From: Gordius sp. MW1
Lineage: Eukaryota; Nematomorpha; Gordioida; Gordea; Gordiidae
Assembly: GCA_964036665.1 (NCBI GenBank)
Contig: OZ038528.1
Span: 13,770,501 to 13,834,500 of the forward strand
DNA: 64,000 bases
Direction: 5' to 3'
Under the pieces are notes generated by a model. That model was given only the letters and a program-made list of their open reading frames with translations, was not told the origin of the DNA and did not search any database. Below, piece after piece: positions 44,937 through 56,149 of the stretch. Both the position numbers and the translations under genes were made by a program. The first letter of the stretch is position 1; each line of letters starts with the position of its first letter.

Positions 44937-46824
44937 CCTTGCTACTAAGATTCATTCCATCAGTTTCAAGGAGTGGCATGTCAGCTTGATGCCTCTGTAA
45001 TTACCACAATCTTGAGGGTCTCCTTTCCCTTTGAATATGGGTATGATCGTGCTTTGTCTCCATTGATCAGGGATGCGCTCTTCGGCCAATATCTTGTTGA
45101 ATAGCTTCGTCATAGTCGTGATTCCTTCTTCCCTGCACCCTACCAACGCTTCCAACGGAATTCCGTCTGGTCCATTAGCTTTTCCTTTTTGCATCTTTTT
45201 CATTTGTACCCTAACTTCTTCTTCCTGAAATAGTTCGACCATATTCATGATAGGCTCTATATCGGGAAGGGGTTCTTTGTCATTTGCAACATTCATGAGC
45301 TCGTTGAAATATCCTTTCCACCTTTCCAACACCTCCTTTGGCTTAAATAATGTGTGACCTTCTGAATTTTTGATTACTTTAAGTACCCCGACGTCACGAC
45401 CTTTCTTCTCCCTTATCTTGGCCAATTTGTACATAAGCTTGTCACCCCCTCTTTGATCGAGTTTGTTGGCCATCTCTGTGTAAGCTGTATTTTTCGCTAT
45501 GGCAACCGCCTTCTTCGCAGAACTTTTTGCCTCCTTATAATCTTGATAATCCTCCGATTTTTTTAATATATGCCACCGCTTATATAGCGCTTTCTTGGTT
45601 TCGATGATGTTTCTAACGGATTGGTCCCACCACCATAGTTCTCTATTCAGCGCTTTGCCCCCTTTGGTCTGCCCTAACACCTGAATGGCCGTTTCTTTTA
45701 GATGGGCGGTGATCATTGTCCAATTGTCGTTCACGTTCCGTTCCAGAGTCTTGGCATTAAACAGCCTAGAGGCTTTCTGATGGTATTTTTCGTTTGTTGT
45801 CGTATCCTTAAGTCTTTCGTACCTAATTCGGGGCTTATAAACTTTTCTCCTTTCGGGAAATATTCTTCTTTCAAGATTCATGAACAGTGGCCGATGTTGC
45901 CTGGCGATTTCTTCTCCCGGTATTACTTTGCAGTCCTTAATCGTCCTTAAATCTCTTCGTCGTATAAGCAGATATTCAATTTGACTAAAATGCCTCCCAC
46001 TTCTGTACGTCACGATATGTTCTTCACGTTTCTGAAAATAAGTGTTAACGATCGCCATGTCATATGCTTGGGAAACTGGAAGAAGTCTATCCCCTTCCTT
46101 GTTCTTCATGCCATGCCCATGCCCTCCATGATTTCTTTCGTAATTTTGACGATCTTTTCCCACGTGGGCGTTGAAGTCTGCCCCAATAATTAGCCTTTCC
46201 TCCTGTCGTATTCCTTGTATTTCTTTTTCCAATGATTCGAAGAAGGTGTTTTTTTCGGATTCCAAACACCCAATTTGTGGTGCGTAGCCACAAATAACGG
46301 TTAGGAGGCCACCTTGATCTGCGATCTTAACCCACATCAACCTATCTGAGCATCTTTTGACCTCCTTGTCCTTGAAGAATTCGCTGAGAACGATACCGAC
46401 CCCGTTTCGACCTGTTGGTGACCCGCTGTAAAATAGCTTGTAACCCTCTTCTAGCTCTCGTGCCTTTGTTCCGTTCCATCGCGTTTCCTGTAGGCAAGCG
46501 ATGTGTATCTTTCTTCTTTTGAGCATCTGTGCGACCTCAATGCTTTTCTCCTTCAGCGTGCCCACGTTCCAGCTTGCTACCCGTAATTTGTCCACAACTA
46601 GATTCCCTAACCGCCTCCGTTGTGAGTCAGGCGGTAACCCTTGTAAATTTTTCGCATTGCACGGGCGGATGATGCACTGCGCGTCGTTTGGAGAGGACGC
46701 CCTCGCTTTCTTTTGTTGCACTTTATTATTAGAAATTGTCATAATTTGGAAAAACAGCCGGTTTCCCACCTGACGCCAACCCTCCCCTTTTTGCACACGG
46801 ACTTGGGACCGTCGTTGGTAGTGT
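43776..46824 (-). mobile_element. RTE-like LINE, nearly full length, copy A
   Basis: 3049 bp bounded by a 16-bp target duplication TAAATTAGAAAAATAT (43760-43775 and 46825-46840). Minus strand codes for APE-type endonuclease followed by reverse transcriptase. The 3' end carries a short hairpin CCCCACGAATGTGGG before a short tail with AATAAA. Inactivated by one stop and one frameshift. Confidence 0.95.
44952..46796 (-). pseudogene. LINE ORF: APE endonuclease and N-terminal reverse transcriptase
   Basis: 614 codons open from 46796. Endonuclease motifs in order: VASWNVGTL, CLQETRWNG, GVGIVLSE, IIGADFNAHVG, SQIEYLLIRRRDL, ARQHRPL. Then linker and RT start: GKANGPDGIPLEAL, IPIFKGKGDPQDCGNYRGI. A TGA at 44952 replaces an arginine codon present in copy B (LKLMERILVTRL) and stops the frame. 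The catalytic aspartate of the S-Q-I-D-Y motif is glutamate here but aspartate in copy B. Confidence 0.9.
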
Positions 46825-46840
46825 TAAATTAGAAAAATAT

Positions 46841-49800
46841 AAAATTAAATAATATATTGTATATTTAAGAATTTTGGCCATATTATACATTAATGACAAA
46901 GTAACTAGAGCAAGATATTTTGATAAATTGAAAATAAAAATGGTCATAGCTCTCTGGTGTTGTAAAGATTTTGATATATTTATTAATATTTTAGGCCGAG
47001 GTAAAAGTGCATGTAAAACAATGTTCGGGTTAGAACCCTCGCACATTGGTATCAATTCTTAAAAATGTGATCTATATTATTTGAAAAATTAAGAAAATAT
47101 ACATTTCGACAAACAATTCTCGCGAATAATTTTAATTGTTTATTCCTAGAATCACATTCAATTTAATACACGTCCCAATAGAAAAGCGATTGCGTCATCA
47201 AAATAAGAGGAAATGCCATTTACTAAGTAACAACGCTATAATCAGGTGTAAATGGGAAGTTGCCCCCTATTATCCTAGATGGAAGATATTGAAGTTGCTT
47301 ACTTTAAGTTTAATAGTTGCAAATGAAAAATATTATTTAGCGGATTTAAGGGGAGGGGGGGTTAAAATAGTCGATAAACCTAGGATATAGTTGTCACACC
47401 GGGTACGTGCTACAAAAATCTGATTTAAACCTAAACTTAATTGCCAATTAAATCGTTGGGGCGCTTTATTGTAAAGCGTTTGTCGTGCCATCTATTTATT
47501 TATGCCCCATGTTTCGCGTGTGTATAGTAGAAGATACAAGCGCACCACCAGAATTAGTATTTGGTAAAAGTCTTTTAAATGAGAGGACGTTACTAAAAGA
47601 TTTGCTCGCTAGCGGTTAATTAAGATGGCTATTAGAATAATTGACAAAACACCTTCTTAAATAACATAATGTGGAAGCAGGGCGTGTTAAAAAGATTTTT
47701 AATGGGTCGTCGCTTACTAGTAAATTTACCTGCGTGCAATTTTTTATTGGAAGGCAATCCTTTATAATTGGCTTTAAAAGAGAATAAGGATTTGGGGGTA
47801 GGTGGAGGTGGGTGGCGTCCATTAAAATATCTTGCAAATCCAATTATTTTAATTGACCTACACTTTAACAGCGATAAAGAATGTTTGCTCCGGATTATCG
47901 GTGTTGTGTAAAAAATAAAGTGATCATTTAAACTTAAATTTTATTAAGTAATTTAACTTTTTTTAAGTATGCGCTTTATATTTTATAAATCTATTATATT
48001 GGTTGATTATGAATTCTATGTCATTTGGTTTAAATATTATATAGCGTCCTTTTTACAAATCTTGAATAATTAAAGCAAAATAAAAACAAGACTCACTTAA
48101 CATGTGCTTAAAAGGATTTAGTTCGTCGAATAAAAATCTAATATTGTGATATAGAAACTTATAAAAACACTTAATTAGAAATTAGGCTTAGTAAGATCCT
48201 GCATGGTCGCACGACCCTTAATTATACCCAAGTTAGAACATGCGGTGTATTTTAAAGTTATATTAAATTGTGTCAGATTGATTAATTTATACTAATTTTA
48301 TAATACAATTGACACTGTTGTATGGCCGAATTGTGCACACAGATATTAGCAAATAATAATTGTAGTAGGGTTATTTGGCCAGCTAAAATTTTATAAATTG
48401 TTCTGCAAAACCATTATATTTTTATTTTAATATTAAATTTAGGACAATATTATAGTAAAATTAGTCACAAGTCGATAAGGTGGGAGGCAATATTAAAATC
48501 GAGTGGAGTTTAGATAAAAAAAATTGAAATTTGTTGTTTATCATGTCGATTTCGTGCTGTCTATGCAATATACCATCCTTTTATTTAAAATACCAAGATA
48601 AACGTTCCAATAAGTGGCACCATAAAAAACAAATAAATATCAAAAATCATTTATGCCATATAATAGTTTACATTCGACCGCTTTTAATTTCTTCAAGATA
48701 ACATTATTTTTTAATAAACAATTCTATTAATATAATAAGAGATAAAGGTCAGATATATAAAAGTTAAATCAAATTGAAAATTAAAAAAACCATATTAATG
48801 ATAAATTTACTTCCATGTCTAATATATTATTTATCTTAAATTAGAAATTAATTATCTCTTTTTTTTTCTATACATCAATTTAATACAAATAATATTATTT
48901 TAGCATTTTTGATCTAGATTTGACAATATTTTTACCATTACAAAAAAACTTAATTAGTATAACCAATGATACATTATTAAAAATGCCTATTATAATAATT
49001 TCTTTTTAAAAAATTACTTATATTGAAAACAATTCTAGTTTCTTCAAATGTTTATGCCTGTACCTATGAAATTTTATTGCCTAATATATGGGTCAGAAAC
49101 ACCGAAGACTTTTAATTTTTTCGCACGATGCTGTTTCCGCTTTATTTTAACAACACACACTTTAATTAGCATAAGCTTTTGACTTTTTATATTTACAGAA
49201 ACTTTTATCAACATCTTTTCAATACAAACAGTTGGAGTCCTTTTACAATGCCACAGTTTTAGTAATCATTAGGATAGGTTAGCTCAATGTATAACCTGAC
49301 TGGTAATAGTGGTTTTTAGGTCATCATAACCTAACTCATAATTAAATTAAATGATTTTAAATTGTTTTCATTAGAATCTGTAATACAGATTAACACATTT
49401 TCTTGGCATTTTAATAATTTTAATTTTATTAAAAGTTAGTGGCTTGAGTATGCACGATAAATTTAATAGATTATTTTTGATTTGAGCTTTATGTGAATAT
49501 AAAATTTTAAAATTATTAGCTTACCTTATATAAATTTTTTTAATAAATCTATTTATTTAGAGTAGGTAGTTAAAAAATACATATTTTCTGCCAATTTTTA
49601 AATTAGCAAATATATTCTAAATATACTACTAATTTGAACGCTAGATTTTTTTCATTAAAGCAATCGAGGGCACAAACAATTTTCACTAAAATTTGCAACA
49701 TATATGTCGATTATTGTGATGGTTTCTTTGCACAATTCGGGGGAGGGGGCTAAAAAGACATTTCATTACTTTAATATTTAACCATCTTCTTAATTTAAAT

Positions 49801-50457
49801 AAATGGCTGCATTCATGGGCGTAGCAATAGGGGGTGCAGGGAGGGGCGGCTGCCCCCCTCTAAATCCAAACTCGAAATTTATTAATATTATGGCTAAGAT
49901 TTCAAAAAATGATCATTCTGCCCCTCCCTAAATCGTTATTGCCGCCCCCTAATTCCAATGCTGGATACGCCCATAGCTGCATTTATGATAAACTTTGAGT
50001 TTAATTTGGTATTATATTTTATTTTCATTACAGAATTATAGGCATAGTAATGATTAATCATTGAATTCCTATGCTTTCAGTTCACTTTTTCTAGGCATAT
50101 TAGCCACTAGAGGAAGCCTCCCTTAGACTTGTCAATAAATGTCACTCCAGGTTGATGATAAATTTGTAAACCCTCTTTATATATTTAACCTGTGCGCTTT
50201 AACCTATTATTAGAGGTGCTCATTACTGTTAATTATAAGATGGTAATGATTACTTGTCACAAATGAATTGTATGATAATAACCAGTGTTTTCTTTGTCAT
50301 ATATTACCTTCTCATAATATATACATACATAAATTTTCGCAAAATGATTTAAACTCATTCCTAACTTGAAACTAAACACATTTTTTCTCTAAATTTTTAT
50401 AATTTTTTTTAAATAACCCCAAATTATTCGTTGGATCTACAAATAATCTCTTTGACT
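46841..50457. other. 3.6-kb gene-free region upstream of Gsx-like gene
   Basis: No coding or RNA gene signal. Contains fold-back MITE copy E. Expected to hold the promoter and possible enhancers of the homeobox gene; nothing specific can be read out. Confidence 0.45.
49814..49974. repeat. GGGCGTAGCC fold-back MITE, copy E
   Basis: CATGGGCGTAGCAATAGGGG at left and GCTGGATACGCCCATAG at right, with GGGGCGGCTGCCCCCCTC near the left end and GCCCCTCCCTAAATCG near the right. About 500 bp upstream of the homeobox gene. Confidence 0.8.
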
Positions 50458-52066
50458 ATGGAAAACGTTGCAGTATCTTCAAATTTTAATATATGCTCTT
50501 TACTGGCCCTTCAAAATTATGTCCAACACAATCAAGATAAAAATGAAATCACTACATCGCCTATTAAAACTATCAAAGACAAAGACTACAAAGTTAATAT
50601 CAGGAACGAGAACGGCGTTAAACGTCAAAAAAGGTCAAAAAGTATTGAATCAAGCGATTTACCGTCTCGCAGAAAAATTGATCGTTCAATTGCCTGCGAA
50701 TATTTTAGAGGCAATAAATTTAAATTTTCAAACCCATCCGAAAATCGAGTTGTAAGGGTTGCCAAGCCGGCAAAAATTATTAATGTGCCAAAACTTGATC
50801 TAAGTGGAATTCTAGGTGGTGGGAATGGTGAATTGAAGAACCAGGAACATATTGGTGCAAGTCATAAGGATCCAAACAAACAACAGCCCAACGCGTTCGT
50901 TAACAGCTGGTTGAATCGGTATTTCGACTATTTTAGCGTTAATCCATTCACTTCAGGCATCGATGCAACTACCCAGAGCAACACTAGATTAATGGAAAAT
51001 CTTTCGGGCCGGTATAACATGGGGTCAGATATGTCTGAAAGCCGACACATTCCTCATCCGTCTTATTTGATGTCACCTCCGAATCCCCAAAGTCCCTATT
51101 TTGATCCCTCGCTATTGACCAACCCCTCGTTTTACTATAAAGGGTACCACCAACCCTACAGTCTACCTTACCTTTTCATGCCGCCACTCCTTAACTATAA
51201 TTTTGAAGATGGAATGAATATTAAAGGAAGTGAACGGACTAGCTTGCTTAATTCTTCTCAATCGCCCAAAAGAACAAGGAGCAAAACCGAATTTAATCAC
51301 ACGACAAAGGCCATTAAGAGCGAAACTAATCAGCAGGAAGAAAAAGAAGGGGCATTTGATGGCGCAAATTGCATTGAAAGTGACATAAAAACAAAGAATA
51401 CCGAAATTTCAACCAATAAACCGCATTCAATTACTACAGGACATAATCCCTCTAAATATGACGATCCAATAAAAAGTAATTTAGATTATCAGAAAAATGG
51501 TCTTAATATATTTGTATTTTAAAATATTTTACCAAACTATTTATTTGAAAACTAATTAGATTTCGAAGATGATTTAATGGATATTAATCAGAAAAGGTTA
51601 CGGACTGCCTTCACTAGTTCACAACTTCTGGAACTGGAAAAAGAATTTTCGGTGGCTATGTATTTATCACGGTTGAGGAGAATTGAAATAGCTACGCGAT
51701 TACTTTTATCTGAAAAACAGGTAAAAATTTAAGTTATATGTAAAATTTGGCTATATTAATATAATAATTAAAATTAATATAATTTCGCTTAATACCATTT
51801 AATTAATATTAAACTAACTTAATCCAAAGGTAAAAATTTGGTTTCAAAATCGTCGCGTCAAATACAAAAAAGATTTAAAAGGAGTTTCCGATGCTAAATT
51901 CTCGATGCGCTTTAAAAATGAAACTTTTAATGGTTATGACGAAAAAGAAATTAACAATGGTGCTTGTTCAGCACAACATGCGTCTGATGTTCGATCCAAT
52001 TCATCGTCTACAGGAAGTGTAGTTGATGTTATGACACATTTAAAAGGACAATTTATTCACATTTAA
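50458..52066 (+). CDS. Gsx: Gsx/ind-like ParaHox homeodomain protein, three exons
   Basis: Exon 1 from ATG 50458; exon 2 to 51720; exon 3 51830-52066. The homeodomain reads [34 protein letters not shown], then after an intron [25 protein letters not shown] plus [16 protein letters not shown] is the Gsx signature; Hox3 and Xlox differ at these sites. A DNA-binding transcription factor, in animals mostly for neural patterning. Residues 9-17 (FNICSLLAL) resemble an Eh1 Groucho-binding motif, like the N-terminal repressor motif of Gsx proteins. The first intron is either 51514-51591 (GTATTT..TTAATCAG, phase 0, 473 aa) or 51500-51559 (GTCTTA..CTAATTAG, phase 1, 479 aa, adding [10 protein letters not shown]); I cannot decide. 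The second intron (109 bp) lies between homeodomain residues 44 and 45. Exon 1 encodes about 350 mostly disordered residues rich in N, S and P, much longer than usual. Confidence 0.8.
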
Positions 52067-53265
52067 AGTGTGGTTGTGGAAAATTGTTATGGGCGTTATT
52101 TAATTAATATTGTATATTTATTGAACCCTATGTAAAGTTTCTTTTAAATATGAGAATAGATTAATAAATGACAATTTGTTTAGTCAAAATTAATCGAATG
52201 TTCAAATTGTTATCAGGAATGGCATCAAAAAGTCAAGCGCATAAAAGAATTATACTTTAACCAACGCTTCGAAAGGTCCTTATTTATCAACACTTACTTA
52301 AACAGAACCTATAAAATTGTATTAAATCATTTATTATTTTTATAAAGAGAATTACATATTTTGTGAAGGTGAGATAAATAAATTAAAAAATTAAGAATCG
52401 TAAATATTGGGAAAACATTCCGCTAATTTACACAATTTATAGTTTAATTAAAAATCCACAGTATTTACGCTTATTTCAAGCTTATTTTTGTAATGAAAAT
52501 TAATTACCATCTTTAAGGTTATATCTTAAACTTATTAAAAGTAGGTAAAATGTCTAGAATTTTCAGTACAATTACATTGTTCTTGAACCAAAGTACTTTG
52601 TTTTATTGTCTCCTTCAATTAGAAGAATATAATTATTAATCCATCAAAGAAAGCTGCGCTGGTGACCTTTAAATTGTATGGGCATAGTTATGATTTTATT
52701 ATAGGAGGATCGATTTATAAATAGAATGGTCATATTTCATGGTATTTAAGGTATAATTTGAAGTCGGGATCATCAAAGAAAATTCATTAGCACCCTTTAT
52801 TTTTGTTATTCATTGTATTGTTTATCTAAATAAAGGTAGTTTACGTCAATTATAATTTATCCTATCGCGTTACCTTTACAGAGTGCCTTTAATCTTGTAT
52901 CATTTTACAAGATGCACCCACCCATAGACTTTGACAGTAGTCCATTGCTCCTTGATGTGCGACTTAAAAAAGCTATTGTTTCAAAACTTGTTCATCCTTT
53001 TAAAAAATTTTGGCACAGCGTAGCCAAGGGGCCCCCGCCCCCCTTGCAATAATTTAAAAATTTCTTTCGATTAATAAATTATATAATGAACTAGAGTATT
53101 TATAGTTGCATAAAAACCTATAACACTTATAAATACTTTAAAATAGGAATGACCGGGGCTAGTAATAGACCGGGGTTACTTTTATCTTTGAATTATTTTT
53201 GAAAATAATTATCATAAAACATTTATATTTGAACATATATATATTTATCATAAGGTAGGGGAGAC
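52067..53265. other. spacer after Gsx-like gene
   Basis: AT-rich. Contains a lone half of the fold-back MITE at about 53011-53047 (CAGCGTAGCCAAGG with CCCGCCCCCCTTGC) and a GACCGGGG motif at 53151-53176 that resembles the ends of the next element. Confidence 0.45.
52163..52168 (+). promoter_or_regulatory. Gsx: AATAAA polyadenylation signal, Gsx-like gene
   Basis: AATAAA about 97 bp after the stop codon at 52064-52066. Confidence 0.4.
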
Positions 53266-54842
53266 CGGGGCTATCTCGACCATATAATTTCAAAGAGGCC
53301 TGAACAAAAATTGTCAACCGATTTTCATAAACTTTTTTTATGTTCTTGTCCACAGTGTTTATCAAAGGGGGAAAAAATTATAGCAACACAATTGATAGAT
53401 TTTTCGTAATAAGGGTTCAAAAAAAGACAACTCGTATAAATTCTAAAAATGACCGGGGTTAAGGCGTCCTTCAAAAGGGGCTATCGCGTCCTCTCTTATA
53501 TTAAGTCCTAAAACTATAAATATTTATTTGCATATTTTTAAATTGCTAAAATATTAAATATATATAGTCTTTTGCAACTTATAAAATTTAATATTATTAT
53601 TTAAATGTGTTTTATCTATGATTTATATGTTAAAATTATGATATAGACTAAGTGCATGGCATAAATTGCACAAACATAAGTTTATACAGCCTTTATAAAG
53701 TTTCAAATAAGAATTTTATTATAGGATATTTGTGTATTTTATGTTAAAATTAATGACTTAAGTGAATTTGCTTAAATTTTAAAAATACTAAAAAGTTTAT
53801 AACCTATTAATATAAAGCTTTATAAAATGATTTAAGAAAAGTGCCTTTCCTAAGATTTTGTTTTAGAATCAATGATTTAAATGCTTTATTGATACCAAAA
53901 TGTCATATAAATTTGACAATTATCAAAAATGCAATTAAGATATTATACAATTATTGCAAATAAAGAAAATATCATGATTGCAACATGAGCCATGAATTTT
54001 CTAGTATTCTTTTCTTAGCATTTGGCCACCTTTTCTTTGCCTTGGCTATTATGTGAGTATTGTTGATATTTGCTGTCTAATGGAGTCTTTGTAGCCAAAA
54101 TAGGATGGGATAAAGTAATAATTCTCTTGATTATTGGAATTTTGAGATACATTAAGATTAAATGATTCACTTGCAATGGAGGAATATAAGGTTTACACTT
54201 TCTTCATTATAATTTTGTAGGTTAAATGGCCAAATACCACATGATGTTATTCCTTTAAAGATAAACATATTAACTAGTGGTAATTACCTGTTTCATCCAT
54301 GTTATATAATATATCACAGGGTAAGTATTATTGGTGGTTAATAGAGCTGAATAATTCTTAAAAAGGCATCAACCTTTGAAATTCTATGTTTGTTTTTCGG
54401 TGGTAATTACTCACAAAAATTAATAATCAATGAGTGAAAAGGAAACTATAGTCTATAGCCCCGGTCGCGATAGCCCCAGCGTGGTCATTGCACTTTAAGT
54501 TGTGCTTATATATTATACTCATCAAAGGTTAAATTTACACATAAATATAATAAAAGAGTCAATACTTATTTATTTAGTATTTGTTTTAAAGTTAGCAAAA
54601 CAAGTAATTTTTGAATAATTGACAAAATTCGAAAATTTAAAAAAGGACGTTTTAGCCCTGAAAAATCGTATTTTCTGCATAATTTTTTGTAGCATAAGTT
54701 AACACAAATATTTTTTTTGCTCAAAATGTGCGATAATAAAGTACATTTAAGATTAAAATTTGAGGTCAAAATAAGCATAAATGACAAAATTAATTGAGAG
54801 GACGTGTATAGCTCCGGTAAAGGAATAGCCCCGGTATCCCCT
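53266..54842 (-). mobile_element. DNA transposon with ACCGGGGCTAT ends, possibly pogo-like
   Basis: Left end TAGGGGAGACCGGGGCTATC, right end the complement of ATAGGGGATACCGGGGCTAT. Additional CCGGGG/GGGGCTATCGC motifs lie inside both ends (53453-53490, 54459-54480). On the minus strand near 54303 an open stretch reads NMDETG, as in pogo/Tigger-type DDE transposases, followed by AKAKKRWPNAKKR further on, but frames are broken. Type is uncertain. Confidence 0.55.
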
Positions 54843-55026
54843 ATATGTGAAAAAAAATTTATTTTGAAAAAATGAAAATAATAGTAGCCCTGACAGAATT
54901 GTGTATTTTGCACATAAAATATGTTTTAGACTAATTTAAGTTTTATTGTTTAAAGTATATAAAAACCATAAAATGTTTACAAAAATAGAGATCAGTGCTA
55001 ACGGAAGCCATAATTCTTCTTCTTTA

Positions 55027-55590
55027 TCAGTTATTTGGTCCCACATTCGTGGGGTTTGTTTTGATAAGTTTCTTCCAACTTGACCGAGTGAGTGCCATGT
55101 CTTGACTAATCTCCTTAGTTTTCATAACTTTATCGACTTGCCCTTTCCACGTGACACGGGGTCGTCCTCTTACTCTCTTCCCCGGTACCTCCATGTCCAG
55201 TACTTTTCGATTTACGTCATCCGTGTTCCTTCTTAGTACATGCCCATACCACCTTAGCCGATTTTCGTTAATCATGTCCGCCATATGTTGAATACCCATT
55301 TTTGTCATGAGAAAGTCATTCGTCATATGGTCGAGCTTAGTATACTCCAAGGTCCACCGTATCATTCTCATCTCTGTGGCTTGTAATAGCTTTCCTTCCG
55401 TGGTGTTTAATGCCCATGTTTCACTTCCATATAGTAACACCGGTCTTACGATGGATTTGTAAGCTGTGCTCTTCAACCATATTGGCATCTTCTTGTCGCA
55501 CATTACACCAGATATACTTCGCCATTTAAGCCATCCTATTTGGATGCGGGCATTGACTTCTGTTGCGCAACCTCCCTCTTGATGTAGCAT
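55027..55590 (-). pseudogene. LINE reverse transcriptase C-terminal domain, copy B
   Basis: 187 codons from MLHQEGGCATEVNARIQIG to the end, in one frame, unlike copy A which has a frameshift here. Separated by the hAT insertion from the catalytic part at 58475-59411, which is itself in several frames. Confidence 0.85.
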
Positions 55591-55890
55591 CGAGCCGAGG
55601 TATGTAAACTGTCTACTTTTGGGTACTTTAGATGGTCATCCAGTGATGGGGTGCCTGTAGAGAACTGCAAAGTCATTTTTTTTAACCCGAACCCGACCCG
55701 AATTTTTTTTTAAATTTTCAACCCGGACACTACCCGACCCCCAAGCATTCAACCCGAACCCGACCCGAAAGCATTTTAAAATTTTCAACCCGAACCCGAC
55801 CCGAAAGTGTTCAAAAATTTTTAACTGAATCCCTTCCGAACGTGTTTCAAATTTTGGTATCCCACGCGAGAGTTAGAAAAATTGCGGGTG

Positions 55891-56057
55891 AATGGGCGTA
55901 GCCAGGGGGTGGCAGGGAGGGGCGGCTGCCCCCCTCTAAATTTTAAAAAATCTTAGATATTTTATTAAATTATGGCTAAAATTAAAAAAATGGTCATTTT
56001 GCCCCTCCCTTAATCATTATTGCCCCCTCTAATTTCGATTTCCTGGCTACTCCCATG
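55891..56057. repeat. GGGCGTAGCC fold-back MITE, copy F
   Basis: AATGGGCGTAGCCAGGGG at left, CCTGGCTACTCCCATGAG at right; GGGGCGGCTGCCCCCCTC and GCCCCTCCCTTAATCATT as in copy E. Confidence 0.85.
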
Positions 56058-56149
56058 AGGGTGTTTAAAATTTAACCAACAAATTAAAGTGCGATTTATG
56101 AAACTAATTAATTCCACAGATTTTGATTACCAAATTTATTTTCATGATT

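Noticed and set aside
47136..47843. Open frames of 75-84 codons in the spacer before Gsx
   Set aside because: No domain, no repeat match, AT-biased composition and no splice partners; chance open frames.
54566..54913. 115-codon minus-strand open frame
   Set aside because: Crosses the right end of the ACCGGGGCTAT element and has a low-complexity translation; not a gene.
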